Source: Sphaerochaeta sp. (GTDB lineage: Bacteria > Spirochaetota > Spirochaetia > Sphaerochaetales > Sphaerochaetaceae). From it: a DNA stretch of 64,000 nt. The stretch's first letter is position 1; every line of letters begins with the position of its first letter. A program made the translations under genes and the position numbers. The notes below the pieces were generated by a model. The model was not told where the DNA came from and ran no database searches. It saw nothing but the letters and a program-made list of their open reading frames with translations. This document shows, piece by piece, positions 51,663 through 60,219 of this stretch. The stretch is taken from NCBI GenBank assembly GCA_016342655.1, contig JAEINL010000002.1:51744-115743 (forward strand), written 5' to 3'.

Positions 51663-52635
51663 AGGCGTACCGTCCTTTTCGAAGCATCCAGATAAACAAG
51701 GGAGCACCTAGGAGGCTGGTAATTACCCCTACTGGCATCTCACCTGTAGGAAGGAGCAATCGTGCCAAGGTATCGCTTCCTAGGAGCAGCAAGGCGCCGA
51801 AGAGGCAGGTGCTCACCAGCATCTTGCTGTGCTTGGGACCGAGTACCAGGCGGGCCATATGGGGGGCCATAAGGCCGATGAAGCCTATTACCCCGAAAAA
51901 GGAGACACAGGTAGCGACAGCGAAGGTCGCGAGCAACAGCAGTAGTATGCGAATTTTCTGCAGGGGAAGTCCCGAGGCCAAAGCTGATCCCTCATCAAGA
52001 AGCAACATGTCCATCTCCCTATGACTGAGACTCGTGGGGACAAGGAACAGCAGGACACATACGAACATGAAGAATACCTGTTTCCAGGTACTGGAAGTGA
52101 AGCTTCCCAGGGTCCAAAAGAGGATGCGGTCATAATGCTCATGGTTGAGGAACATAAGCAAAGTCATTCCAGCTGAGAGGATATAGTTGGCTGCGACCCC
52201 GGTAAGCAGCAAGGTGGTCTGACTCACCTTGTGTCTTGATCCTACAAGAAAGATGAGTGCTGTAGTTGCAAGGGCCCCAAGAAGGGCTGAGAAGGGCAGT
52301 CCAAGGAAAACAGCGTAGCCCAGTGTTATGGAAAGGGCAACGCCAAAAGAAGCCCCGGCAGAGACACCCAGAACAAAGGGGTCTGCCATGGGGTTGCGTA
52401 GCACTGCCTGGAAGACCGCTCCAGCTCCTCCAAGTATTGCACCACAAAAGATAGCAGTAAGGACACGAGGAAGCCGAAGTTGGAAGATAATGTACTGCTG
52501 GGAGGCATTGTCAGATCTTCCTGTGAGGGCAAGCAGGGTATCAGAAAAAGAAAATCCGGCTGGCCCGAGAGTAAGGGAGACCATTCCAAGAAGTAGAGTC
52601 GACAGCACTAGGGCCAACTCTAGGCGTCTGTTCAT
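51655..52635 (-). CDS. btuC: vitamin B12-type ABC importer permease
   Basis: A 326-residue FecCD-family permease with about ten hydrophobic helices. Diagnostic blocks: LRLPRVLTAIFCGAILGGAGAVFQAVLRNPMADPFVLGVSAGASFG and GVIGFIGLMAPHMARLVLGPKH (ATPase coupling loop). The ATG at 52635 overlaps the binding-protein stop as ATGA and follows GGAGAACA. Confidence 0.92.
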   Translation of the reverse strand: MNRRLELALVLSTLLLGMVSLTLGPAGFSFSDTLLALTGRSDNASQQYIIFQLRLPRVLTAIFCGAILGGAGAVFQAVLRNPMADPFVLGVSAGASFGVALSITLGYAVFLGLPFSALLGALATTALIFLVGSRHKVSQTTLLLTGVAANYILSAGMTLLMFLNHEHYDRILFWTLGSFTSSTWKQVFFMFVCVLLFLVPTSLSHREMDMLLLDEGSALASGLPLQKIRILLLLLATFAVATCVSFFGVIGFIGLMAPHMARLVLGPKHSKMLVSTCLFGALLLLGSDTLARLLLPTGEMPVGVITSLLGAPLFIWMLRKGRYAYV

Positions 52636-53513
52636 AACCATTGTTCTCCATGAACAGCCTGAGCCAACAGTTCTAAGGCTTTGGCACTGCGAGGGCCTTG
52701 TCGGCTAATCATATCAGCATCGACAAATACCAGGTTTCCTTCCTTGGTTGCCCTGAGGTCGCTATAGGGTTTTGTAGTGATAAACTCCTGAAGAGTCTCT
52801 TCTTCAGACTGTCCCCAACGCTTTGTCAAGACAATGAGGTCTGGGTCGTTTGCAACCAAGAGCTCTTTGCTATACGTCCACCTAGTTGCATCGGATGCAA
52901 TGTTGACGGCTCCGACCATGCCCAACATCTCGCTGATATAGGTATCGCCTGTGGCCGTACCGTCGAAGGATCCAAAATCAATCATGAAGTAGACCCTTTT
53001 CTTGTCCATTGTTCTGGCTTTTTCCACAACATCCTTGACTTGGTTTTGCATCGTTAGGATTATCAGTTCCCCTTCTTTGACACAATCTACCCTTTGTGCA
53101 ATATCCCGTATCAGGGAGTAGGTCCCTGCAAAAGTCTCCTGCAGGTCCAAGGCCATTACCTCTATACCGGCATTTTTAAGAGCCTGCAACAGTTCATCAC
53201 CGACAAAGGCAGTTGAAATGGCAAGATCTGGTTGTAATGATACGAGTTTCTCCAAGGAAGGGTTGTAGAGGGTCCCGATGCTGGGCAGCTCTAGGGCTTC
53301 TTCGGGATAGGTGCAGTAGTCGGTCCTTCCAACCAGTAGGTCACCGACACCCAAGGCAAACAAGGTTTCCGTTGCATTGGGGGCAAGACTCACAATTGAA
53401 AGTTTTTCTGCTTCCTGGGGTTTTTTTTCTATCAGTGGCTGGGCGAGAAGTGGAGAGGCCATTGCCATACTCACTAGCAAAATCAACACAAATGATCTGA
53501 ATCTTTTTGTCAT
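52632..53513 (-). CDS. btuF: vitamin B12-type ABC importer binding protein
   Basis: About 293 residues of the BtuF/FepB type-3 binding-protein family. The signal peptide runs MTKRFRSFVLILLVSMAMASPLLAQ. The core has KLSIVSLAPNATETLFALGVGDLLVGRTDYCTYPEEA and LEKLVSLQPDLAISTAFVGDE. The track start at 53672 lies inside the riboswitch and is wrong; two close ATGs (53519, 53513) are possible. First gene of the riboswitch-controlled operon. Corrinoid is the likely ligand, though some riboswitch-controlled members carry cobinamide or cobalt complexes. Confidence 0.9.
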   Translation of the reverse strand: MTKRFRSFVLILLVSMAMASPLLAQPLIEKKPQEAEKLSIVSLAPNATETLFALGVGDLLVGRTDYCTYPEEALELPSIGTLYNPSLEKLVSLQPDLAISTAFVGDELLQALKNAGIEVMALDLQETFAGTYSLIRDIAQRVDCVKEGELIILTMQNQVKDVVEKARTMDKKRVYFMIDFGSFDGTATGDTYISEMLGMVGAVNIASDATRWTYSKELLVANDPDLIVLTKRWGQSEEETLQEFITTKPYSDLRATKEGNLVFVDADMISRQGPRSAKALELLAQAVHGEQWL

Positions 53514-53582
53514 AAACATATGCCCCTTTGGAATAATGGGCATGCAAGATACCCAAGCTTGTACTCCGCAAGCTTTACGTAA

Positions 53583-53725
53583 AACCGTCCGAGTCAGGTC
53601 TCCTGGCTTAGGCTTCCTCGGAACCTGCGACTTCCCGCTTTTGGCAGTGTCATAATGCAGGTTCCCAGCCATTACAGTGGCGGGACCGCAGGGGCTTGTA
53701 CCCCTTTCCCTTGGCTCAGATTTGA
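53583..53725 (-). ncRNA. cobalamin riboswitch
   Basis: On the minus strand the hallmark blocks occur in order: GGGAA...GGGGTACAAGCCCC, CGGTCCCGCCACTGT (core), GGGAAG, and the B12 box GCCAGGAGACCTG. It lies between the btu promoter and the btuF start codon, about 70-75 nt from the ATG. Expected to repress the importer when adenosylcobalamin is abundant. Confidence 0.95.
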
Positions 53726-53728
53726 TTC

Positions 53729-53758
53729 ATCGTACGTTTGTTACAGGGCCACTGTCAA
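53729..53758 (-). promoter_or_regulatory. promoter of the riboswitch-btu operon
   Basis: On the minus strand a perfect TTGACA, 18 bp, TACGAT, a few nucleotides before the riboswitch fold. Confidence 0.7.
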
Positions 53759-53768
53759 GTCATTCCGG

Positions 53769-53797
53769 TTGACCTAGGAATTTACCTACGGTACTAT
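53769..53797 (+). promoter_or_regulatory. promoter of rnhA placing the transcript start at the ATG
   Basis: TTGACC, 17 bp, TACTAT, then 7 nt to ATG with no Shine-Dalgarno. The two divergent -35 boxes are only 10 bp apart. Confidence 0.7.
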
Positions 53798-53804
53798 CGC
53801 TCGT

Positions 53805-54254
53805 ATGAAGTATAACAATATTGAGATTTATTCAGATGGTGGTTGCAGTGGCAACCCAGGGCCGGGAGGCTGGGCTTTTACCTTTAAGGCAGACAGTATC
53901 TTTGAGAAAGAGTCTAGCGGTGGTTCCCCTGCTACAACCAATAATAGGATGGAGCTGACAGCGGTCATTGAGGCTTTGAAAGCCTGTACCCCTTATCAAC
54001 CGGATAAGATTGTCATCAATACCGATAGCCAGTATGTGAAGAACGGGATAACCCAATGGATTAAGAACTGGAAACGCAATGGCTGGAGGACATCTGCCAA
54101 GGCTCCGGTAAAGAACCAGGAATTTTGGATTGCCCTGGATGAACTGAACAGCAAGCTTCCCGTTGAGTGGAAATGGGTCAAGGGTCATGCTGGAATTGAG
54201 GGCAACGAGCGTTGTGATGCTATGGTGCGCATCGAGATGGAAAAATTCTTGTAA
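53805..54254 (+). CDS. rnhA: ribonuclease HI
   Basis: This enzyme degrades the RNA strand of RNA-DNA hybrids. 149 residues with the four catalytic acids: Asp in IEIYSDGGCSGNPGPGGWAF, Glu in NNRMELTAVIEAL, Asp in VINTDSQYVKNGI and the last acidic position in GNERCDAMVR. The basic protrusion NWKRNGWRTSAKAPVKNQEFW is present, as in bacterial RNase HI. Its ATG lies 7 nt after a -10 box, fitting a leaderless message. Confidence 0.96.
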   Translation: MKYNNIEIYSDGGCSGNPGPGGWAFTFKADSIFEKESSGGSPATTNNRMELTAVIEALKACTPYQPDKIVINTDSQYVKNGITQWIKNWKRNGWRTSAKAPVKNQEFWIALDELNSKLPVEWKWVKGHAGIEGNERCDAMVRIEMEKFL

Positions 54255-54267
54255 GGTGATGATTACC

Positions 54268-54816
54268 ATGAAAAAACCGACTCTTTGGCAACTCTATTTC
54301 TCCTTCGTAAAAATCGGTGGACTTACCTTTGGCGGAGGTCTGGCGATGCTTCCCATGTTGCAACGGGAGGTGATCGGCAAGTACAAATGGGTTACGGAAG
54401 AGGAGCTCTTGGATATCTATGCCATCGGGCAGGTTACCCCTGGTATCATCGCGATAAACACAGCTTCCATGATCGGATACAAGAAGCGAGGCATTTGGGG
54501 CAGCATCGTCTCCACCCTTGGAGAGGTCACCCCTTCATTGGTACTCATAACGTTGCTTGCATCAATCCTTACACAATTTGAAGAGAACGTCCTGCTTCAG
54601 CATGCTTTCGGTGGGATTCGGGTTGCTGTGTGTGCCCTTATAGCACAGTCAGTATGTATCCTCTACAAGAAGAGCATAGTCGACCTTCCTACACTGCTGC
54701 TCTGCCTGGCTACTGTCCTTGGTACCTTTTTCTTGCAGTTGTCACCCATTGTATTTGTACTTGTGGGTATTCTGTTCGGCCTTGGTGTACAGAAGCTCAG
54801 AAGGAGAAAAGCCTGA
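54268..54816 (+). CDS. chromate transporter-family subunit, first half
   Basis: A short-chain CHR family membrane protein of about 182 residues. Family motifs: FVKIGGLTFGGGLAMLPMLQREV, IYAIGQVTPGIIAINTASMIGYKKRG and STLGEVTPSLVLIT. Short CHR proteins work as pairs with opposite topology. The track starts at 54163 inside rnhA; ATG 54268 (or 54259) fits AAGGTG after the rnhA stop. Despite the family name, the natural substrate in this organism is unknown. Confidence 0.88.
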   Translation: MKKPTLWQLYFSFVKIGGLTFGGGLAMLPMLQREVIGKYKWVTEEELLDIYAIGQVTPGIIAINTASMIGYKKRGIWGSIVSTLGEVTPSLVLITLLASILTQFEENVLLQHAFGGIRVAVCALIAQSVCILYKKSIVDLPTLLLCLATVLGTFFLQLSPIVFVLVGILFGLGVQKLRRRKA

Positions 54817-55361
54817 TGACCTTTCTCCTCCTATATCTAGAATTCTTTAAGATAGGGTTGTTTTCCATTGGCGGCGGGCTGGCCACACTTCCGTTCCTCT
54901 ATACGTTGGCAGAGAGACGGCCACAGTGGTTCAGTGCAAAGAACATTGTCGATATGTTGGCCATCAGTGAGTCGACCCCCGGACCCATCGGCATCAACAT
55001 GGCTACCTATGCCGGGTATCTCACAGCAGGGCCCTTGGGTGGTTTCATAGCTACCTTGGGGGAAGTGACACCAAGTGTCATTATCATCTGTGTCATTGCC
55101 AGGTTCCTTGACCAGTTCGATAAGAATCCCCTTGTCAGGGATGCCTTCTATGGCTTACGTGCAGCAGTAATAGGACTGATCATCTTTGCCGGTTCGAAAG
55201 TATTTTCCGTAACCTTGCTCAATGCAGGGAGCATCAGGGTTGTTGAGACGCTCTTGTTTGTTGCACTGTTTGTTTTGGCGATGAAGTTTAGAAAGGTGCA
55301 TCCGCTCATTTGGATTGCTCTTGGATCGATTCTGGGGATTCTGCTGAAGCTTCCTTCATAA
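54816..55361 (+). CDS. chromate transporter-family subunit, second half
   Basis: The 181-residue partner of the preceding gene, begun by an ATG that overlaps its stop (TGATG). Motifs: FFKIGLFSIGGGLATLPFLYTLAE, LAISESTPGPIGINMATYAGYL and ATLGEVTPSVIII. Its 3' end overlaps the convergent TPR lipoprotein gene by 56 bp. Confidence 0.88.
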   Translation: MTFLLLYLEFFKIGLFSIGGGLATLPFLYTLAERRPQWFSAKNIVDMLAISESTPGPIGINMATYAGYLTAGPLGGFIATLGEVTPSVIIICVIARFLDQFDKNPLVRDAFYGLRAAVIGLIIFAGSKVFSVTLLNAGSIRVVETLLFVALFVLAMKFRKVHPLIWIALGSILGILLKLPS

Positions 55362-55917
55362 GCGACGCGGCCAAGGCATACCAACTGTCTTCTCCTTCTA
55401 TGGTGGCGAGAGCATCAAAAGCTTTCACTTCTTCTTCGTGCACAGAAAGCAAGTACAAGGCAGTGTCCTTGGCAAAATCAGTGTTTCCCTTTTCAAGAGC
55501 CAATTCCATCAGTGTGGCATGGAGGGGGAAATTCCCCCTGTCTATTGCCAGGATAGCTGAATACAGAGAAAATGCAGCATCAGACTCTCCTTTTGTTCTC
55601 AGTGCAAAGGCTTTTGCAAGCATGAACTGCAGATGGGCGGGGAAGAGTGCGTATGAGTCATCACAGAGTAAGATGGCCTCATCGAACATCTCATTAGCCA
55701 AGAGAGCGAGTACCAGATTATACCGGCCCTCGCTCTCTTTGGGTGAAAGCTTCACAGCCTCCTCTAGCAACGGTACCGCTTGTCCATACTCCTTGGCATC
55801 GAGCAGGCTTAGGGCTTCTGCTTGCAAGACAAGGCTTTCCTCTCTCTTTGCTGAGGTGGTCGTACAGGAAGCGAGTAGCACCAGAGTCAGAAACAGGATG
55901 GGCACCAGTTTATTCAC
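55306..55917 (-). CDS. TPR-repeat lipoprotein
   Basis: 203 residues. The signal peptide ends in a lipobox (LVLLASC), so it is lipid-anchored at the cell envelope. TPR-like helices follow: LLDAKEYGQAVPLLEEAVKLSPKESEGRYNLVLALLANEMFDEAI and AFALRTKGESDAAFSLYSAIL. It starts with GTG overlapping the UPRT stop (GTGA) and is translationally coupled. The partner is unknown. Its 3' end overlaps the convergent chromate-transporter gene. Confidence 0.82.
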   Translation of the reverse strand: MNKLVPILFLTLVLLASCTTTSAKREESLVLQAEALSLLDAKEYGQAVPLLEEAVKLSPKESEGRYNLVLALLANEMFDEAILLCDDSYALFPAHLQFMLAKAFALRTKGESDAAFSLYSAILAIDRGNFPLHATLMELALEKGNTDFAKDTALYLLSVHEEEVKAFDALATIEGEDSWYALAASLMKEASAESPESIQEQSK

Positions 55918-56978
55918 GGTTGCAGTACCGTCCTCTCTATCTCCATGACCTGCGATCGGTAGAGGTTGGTTATTGAAGAGCCATAGTCAGCTAGCAATTG
56001 TATGATGTTTCTGGGATTATTCTCACCATCCTTTCCGTTAAGCCTGTCCCCTGCGTCTCCAAGACCTGGAAGGATGTAGGCAGCATCGTTGAGTACAGGA
56101 TCCATCCAGAGTGTATATACCTCAGCTCCCTCGATCGCTCGACAGATCCTCAAGGATCCCTTCAAGGCACTGATGACGTTGATGAACTTTACAGACTTGG
56201 GCTCAACTTTGTTGTCACGGAGATACTTGACGATGGTTACCAATGAGCCGCCTGTGGCATTCATGGGGTCAGCAAAGATAAGGTCCTTGCCATTGAGGTC
56301 CTCGAGCTTGAAGTAGGATTTGTCAAGATCGAGGATGTAATCCATGTTGGCTTCTTTCTTGCTGTCGTCACGCTTGATCTTAAAGAGGGCGAAGGGGGTT
56401 ACAAAGTCATCGGAGGAGTACTCCTGGATCTCTTTGCTCAGGATCATGCTGGGAAGTAGGGCCCCACGAAGCATGACACACATGACACTGTTCTTTATCA
56501 AGGAGTCAACATCAGGAATCCTATGGACTGCATAATTCCTGACAGGGCTGGTTACAGGGGTTTTGGTGATGATGCTGCGTTTGCTCGGAAGTGCAGCATC
56601 GGCATAGACATGCGAAAAGAGCATCTCATACGCTCTTTGGATATAGTAGAGGAACTCCTCATGCTCTGTGCTGGGATCGCGGAGCTTTGCAATGAGGCGC
56701 GATGCCTGGCCATGCTGCTGCTTGGGTGTCTCAAAGGAGTAGACGTGGATGTTGGGCTCCTGTTCAAAGACCTCCTTGAGGTACTTGCCAATCTCTGAAG
56801 CGCTGTCCACCAGACCTTTCCTTGCATTTTCAAGCTGCATGAGGTCGGTCGCATTTTCCAACACCACACATTGGGCAAGAGATTTCTTGTACAGCTCATC
56901 AACATGGGCTATCTTCTCTTTGTCACTATCCAAAAGATAGCCGTCAAGGTCTGTAGCATGCAGTATAACTTTATTCAT
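55914..56978 (-). CDS. uracil phosphoribosyltransferase-like protein with long N-terminal extension
   Basis: 354 residues. The C-terminal ~210 residues resemble UPRT, which makes UMP from uracil and PRPP: the PRPP loop reads IFADPMNATGGSLVTIVKYL, and the uracil site is LNDAAYILPGLGDAGDRLNG. The N-terminal ~140 residues (DLDGYLLDSDKEKIAHVDELYKKSL ... YAVHRIPDVDSL) exceed the normal ~210-residue UPRT and are helical, with no known domain. Activity is plausible but the extension suggests regulation or an altered substrate. GGAG precedes the start. Confidence 0.82.
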   Translation of the reverse strand: MNKVILHATDLDGYLLDSDKEKIAHVDELYKKSLAQCVVLENATDLMQLENARKGLVDSASEIGKYLKEVFEQEPNIHVYSFETPKQQHGQASRLIAKLRDPSTEHEEFLYYIQRAYEMLFSHVYADAALPSKRSIITKTPVTSPVRNYAVHRIPDVDSLIKNSVMCVMLRGALLPSMILSKEIQEYSSDDFVTPFALFKIKRDDSKKEANMDYILDLDKSYFKLEDLNGKDLIFADPMNATGGSLVTIVKYLRDNKVEPKSVKFINVISALKGSLRICRAIEGAEVYTLWMDPVLNDAAYILPGLGDAGDRLNGKDGENNPRNIIQLLADYGSSITNLYRSQVMEIERTVLQP

Positions 56979-57040
56979 TGGGTATTTTCTCCTGTTTCTT
57001 TGGTGATTTTACCCCAAGTGAACCGTTTGTACAAGGAAAG

Positions 57041-57877
57041 TCAACCCTTAACTGCACCCGCTGTAATCCCTTTGATAAACTGCTGGCTCATTGTCAGGTA
57101 GAGAACCAGAACAGGGATAGCCGAAAGAGTGAGGACGGCCAGTACCTTTGACCAGTCTGTCTGGTATTGGCCAAAGAGGCGGGTAACACCAAGGAGAAGG
57201 GTCTTTTGATCTTCAGTATTGATGAAAATGAGGGGAAACCAGAGGTCATTCCAAAAGGGTATCAGATTGTAGATGGCAACTGTAGCCAAGGCCGGACGGA
57301 TCAGGGGAAGGAGTATCATATGATATATCTTAAACGAAGTGGCCCCATCGATGTACGCCGCTTCCATCAGTTCTTTGGGTATTTCACGAATGAAGGTCGT
57401 GAGTATGAAAACCCCCACGGGGATTCCCATGGCGATATAGATTGGAGGTAGGGACCAGATGGTGTTCAAGAGCCCCAAGGCCCGAGTAATTTCCAGCAGT
57501 CTGATCGAAGCTATCTTGATGGGAAGCATCATGCCTGCTATCAACAGGAAATACAGGAAGGAAGAGAACCGACTTTTCCAACTTGCTAGGGCATAGCCTG
57601 CCAAGGAGGTGACGAGGGTCACTATCACCAACGAGAGAGTGACTACCACAAAGCTGTTCTTGAAGTAGGTTAGAAAGTCCCCATCACGTAGGACAGTCGT
57701 GTAATTTTTGAAATTCCACTGCTTGGGAATCCAGAAAGGGTTCTCATAAATGGTGAGCCGAGTCTTGAACGAGTTGATAACCAGTACCCACAAAGGGAAT
57801 AGGACAATGAATACCCATATGAGCATGATGACGTGACTTGGTATATGTCTGTTTTGACGTTTGAGTGAACCTGCCAT
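57041..57877 (-). CDS. ABC sugar importer permease, MalG type
   Basis: About 278 residues and six hydrophobic segments; EAA loop ELMEAAYIDGATSFKIYHMILLPLIRP. The ATG at 57877 lies 8 nt after AGGAGG, 1 nt after the partner's stop; the track start is an upstream GTG. As in the 31-kb locus, no ATPase gene accompanies it. Confidence 0.92.
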   Translation of the reverse strand: MAGSLKRQNRHIPSHVIMLIWVFIVLFPLWVLVINSFKTRLTIYENPFWIPKQWNFKNYTTVLRDGDFLTYFKNSFVVVTLSLVIVTLVTSLAGYALASWKSRFSSFLYFLLIAGMMLPIKIASIRLLEITRALGLLNTIWSLPPIYIAMGIPVGVFILTTFIREIPKELMEAAYIDGATSFKIYHMILLPLIRPALATVAIYNLIPFWNDLWFPLIFINTEDQKTLLLGVTRLFGQYQTDWSKVLAVLTLSAIPVLVLYLTMSQQFIKGITAGAVKG

Positions 57878-57878
57878 A

Positions 57879-58799
57879 TTATTCACCTCCTTGGGTTTGC
57901 TTAAGTGTGGGAATTACCCCTGCAAGCAGAATGAGGAAGGTAATGGTTGCAATCGCTGCCCCAAGGCCAGCATCTGGGATCCCTATCGGGTGTTGGCCTG
58001 CAATACCATACCGATAGAAGAGTGTACCAATGAGATCGGTTGAGTAACCGGGAGCCCCATTGACATTTTCCATGGCGAAGACAATGTCAAAGGCATTGAA
58101 GTTATTCACAAAGGTCAACACCGCAATGATACCCACTACAGGCTTGATGAGTGGCAACTTGATGGAGAAGAAGGTTCTGAAAAATCCGGCCCCCTCTATT
58201 TTTGCCGCTTCCAATATGTCTTCGCTGATGTTTCTCAGCGCCGCAACAAACATCATCGTTGGAATTCCCATCCATTGCCAACAGGAGACCAGGGCGACGC
58301 ATGTAAGGGCAGTTTTCGTATCCCCTAGCCATGGGTACTTGAGAAAGGGTAATCCCAAGGAAACAAAAAAATCACCGGACCATACTGGGTTGAGTATGAG
58401 TTTCCACAGGTATCCTGTGACCAGGACTGCAAAGGTTGTAGGAATGAATATTATTGTCTGATAAAGCTGCCTACCTTTCATGGTCTCATTGGTGAGAATG
58501 ACGGCAAATATGATGCCCAGGGCGTTTTGAAAGATCAGATGGATCAAGAAAAAGTACCAGGTATTGGCAAAAGCTCCCCAATACCGCTCTGAGATAGCCG
58601 AATCTGTGAAGAGTTTGGTGAAGTTGCCCAAGCCGACAAAACTTCGGCTCTGGGAGCTGTTTCCCGTGTAGAGACTGATTCTCAAGGAATCGATCATAGG
58701 GTATGCCATAAAGACAATATAAAAGAGTAGGGCAGGTATCAGATAGAGAAACCAATGCCACTGATGGTTCTTTTGTAAGGAAGATTTTGTTTTCGACAT
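57879..58799 (-). CDS. ABC sugar importer permease, MalF type
   Basis: 306 residues and six segments; EAA loop DILEAAKIEGAGFFRTFFSIKLPLIKP. GAAGGAG precedes the start. It follows the binding-protein gene by about 77 nt in the same direction. Confidence 0.92.
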   Translation of the reverse strand: MSKTKSSLQKNHQWHWFLYLIPALLFYIVFMAYPMIDSLRISLYTGNSSQSRSFVGLGNFTKLFTDSAISERYWGAFANTWYFFLIHLIFQNALGIIFAVILTNETMKGRQLYQTIIFIPTTFAVLVTGYLWKLILNPVWSGDFFVSLGLPFLKYPWLGDTKTALTCVALVSCWQWMGIPTMMFVAALRNISEDILEAAKIEGAGFFRTFFSIKLPLIKPVVGIIAVLTFVNNFNAFDIVFAMENVNGAPGYSTDLIGTLFYRYGIAGQHPIGIPDAGLGAAIATITFLILLAGVIPTLKQTQGGE

Positions 58800-58876
58800 G
58801 CATGCTCCTTCACCAGATTGAAGATAGGGTTGCCCAATTGGTTGGACAACCCTAGTGAAAATACAAATGCGCCCTG

Positions 58877-60109
58877 TTACATAAGTTTCTGGATGGAGTC
58901 AGCAGCCTGTCTGGCAGTGATATCGCCTTTCATAACCTTGATAACCGCTTGGTCCATTGGTGAGTAGAGATTCATCAGAGCCGGCCATACGAAGCGGGCA
59001 TCGGTCTGCTTGCCTGCATTGAGGGCTAAAAACTCATTTGCATGGGGATTTTCCAGTGTGATGGCAAACTTTATCATTGGGAAGAAGCCGCTAGGTAGGT
59101 TCTGGCTTGCTTTGGTGGCACCCTCTTCGGTGCAGAGCCATGCAAGGAAGGCCTGGGCCTCTATAGGATAAGCAGTATTCTTGTTCATCGTAATGGCCAT
59201 GTCAGGGTGGAAGGTTATAGCAGTCTTGTTACCCTTGGGAGCAGGAATGGCAAAGAGGCCCCAGTCAAAGGTCGCATCATCATACACCCCTGCTGTCCAG
59301 CTGCCATCGACGAACATGACGGCCTTCTGGCTGTTGAACAGGATCTGGCTATCATTATAGGTTACTGCTTCAAAACCTGAAGGACAGTACTTGGCCACAT
59401 CGGCCATAGCCTGGTAAGCCCTGACAAAGGCTGTATCATTCATCTTTAATACGCCTGTCTCGTACTTGACCCGCTGTTCTGAGCCGCCAATGAAGTTTGG
59501 TAGCAATCCAAGGAAGAAGGTCTCAAAGATGTCCCACTCATCAGCGAGGCCGTTGGCGATTGGCGTGTAGCCACGGCTCTTGAGCTTGGCATTGAGAGCG
59601 AGGAACTCTTCCCATGTCTGTGGAATTGTAAGTCCTTCTTTCTTGAAGATGTCCTTGTTGTAGTAGACAGCGTGGGAGACTGCTGCAAAAGGAACTGCGA
59701 ACTGTGTTCCATCAGGCATCTGCCAAGGAGCACGGTTGGAAGCGCTGAAGTTTTCCTTGAGGCCTGTGATGTCAGAGCAATCAGCAAAATAACCAGCATT
59801 GAAAAGCTCTTGGCCAGCAGCATACGAACGGGCGTACATGAGGTCTGGTCCGGTCTTGCTGTCCAATTGCAGACGGAGGGTTGCATTGTAGTCTGGTGGG
59901 TTGGTCGGCTGGAACTTAATCGACACATTCGGAGCAACCTTTTTGTATTCAGAGAGCAGACGGTTCATCTGCTCGACATCATCGGTTCTCCAGGATCCTA
60001 TGGTAAGCGTTACAGAATCGCCTGCCATATCCTTGGTTCCTTGGCTGCTAAGAGGTAGTGCCAAGCTCAAAAGAAGTAATACAACGATAAATCCATACAG
60101 TCTTTTCAT
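58877..60109 (-). CDS. ABC sugar importer solute-binding protein
   Basis: 410 residues of extracellular solute-binding family 1. The signal peptide MKRLYGFIVVLLLLSLALPLSSQ lacks a lipobox Cys. Core: ISIKFQPTNPPDYNATLRLQLDSKTGPDLMYARSYAAG, AVPFAAVSHAVYYNKDIFKKEGLTIPQTWEEFL and SQKAVMFVDGSWTAG. The ATG at 60109 has AAAGGAG; the 13 extra track residues are untranslated leader. The ligand is unknown; no sugar-metabolism genes adjoin it. Confidence 0.9.
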   Translation of the reverse strand: MKRLYGFIVVLLLLSLALPLSSQGTKDMAGDSVTLTIGSWRTDDVEQMNRLLSEYKKVAPNVSIKFQPTNPPDYNATLRLQLDSKTGPDLMYARSYAAGQELFNAGYFADCSDITGLKENFSASNRAPWQMPDGTQFAVPFAAVSHAVYYNKDIFKKEGLTIPQTWEEFLALNAKLKSRGYTPIANGLADEWDIFETFFLGLLPNFIGGSEQRVKYETGVLKMNDTAFVRAYQAMADVAKYCPSGFEAVTYNDSQILFNSQKAVMFVDGSWTAGVYDDATFDWGLFAIPAPKGNKTAITFHPDMAITMNKNTAYPIEAQAFLAWLCTEEGATKASQNLPSGFFPMIKFAITLENPHANEFLALNAGKQTDARFVWPALMNLYSPMDQAVIKVMKGDITARQAADSIQKLM

Positions 60110-60124
60110 CAGTAGCTCCTTTAA

Positions 60125-60166
60125 ATTTGTATGCAAATAGTATAGCACACATATAGAAAGTGTGAA
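60125..60166 (-). promoter_or_regulatory. promoter and operator-like palindrome of the sugar ABC operon
   Basis: On the minus strand TTCACA, 16 bp, TATACT; immediately downstream is the inverted repeat ATTTG-N4-CAAAT (60125-60138), overlapping the expected transcription start. This fits a LacI/ROK-type repressor site, but the regulator is not in the window. Confidence 0.5.
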
Positions 60167-60219
60167 CTAATTTGGTAATAGTGAAACAAAACACTAATTT
60201 GGTAATAGTGAAACAAAAC
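60166..60219 (-). repeat. exact 27-bp tandem duplication upstream of the ABC promoter
   Basis: ACTAATTTGGTAATAGTGAA-ACAAAAC occurs twice head to tail with no mismatch (60166-60192 and 60193-60219), abutting the -35 box. A related TAGTAGTGAAACAAA string occurs at 61839-61853. Confidence 0.85.

Noticed and set aside
53514-53672. N-terminal extension of BtuF in the ORF track
   Set aside because: It lies in the cobalamin riboswitch and would remove the signal peptide from the N-terminus.
60166-60219. Possible CRISPR
   Set aside because: Two units only, with no spacers between them; a simple tandem duplication.
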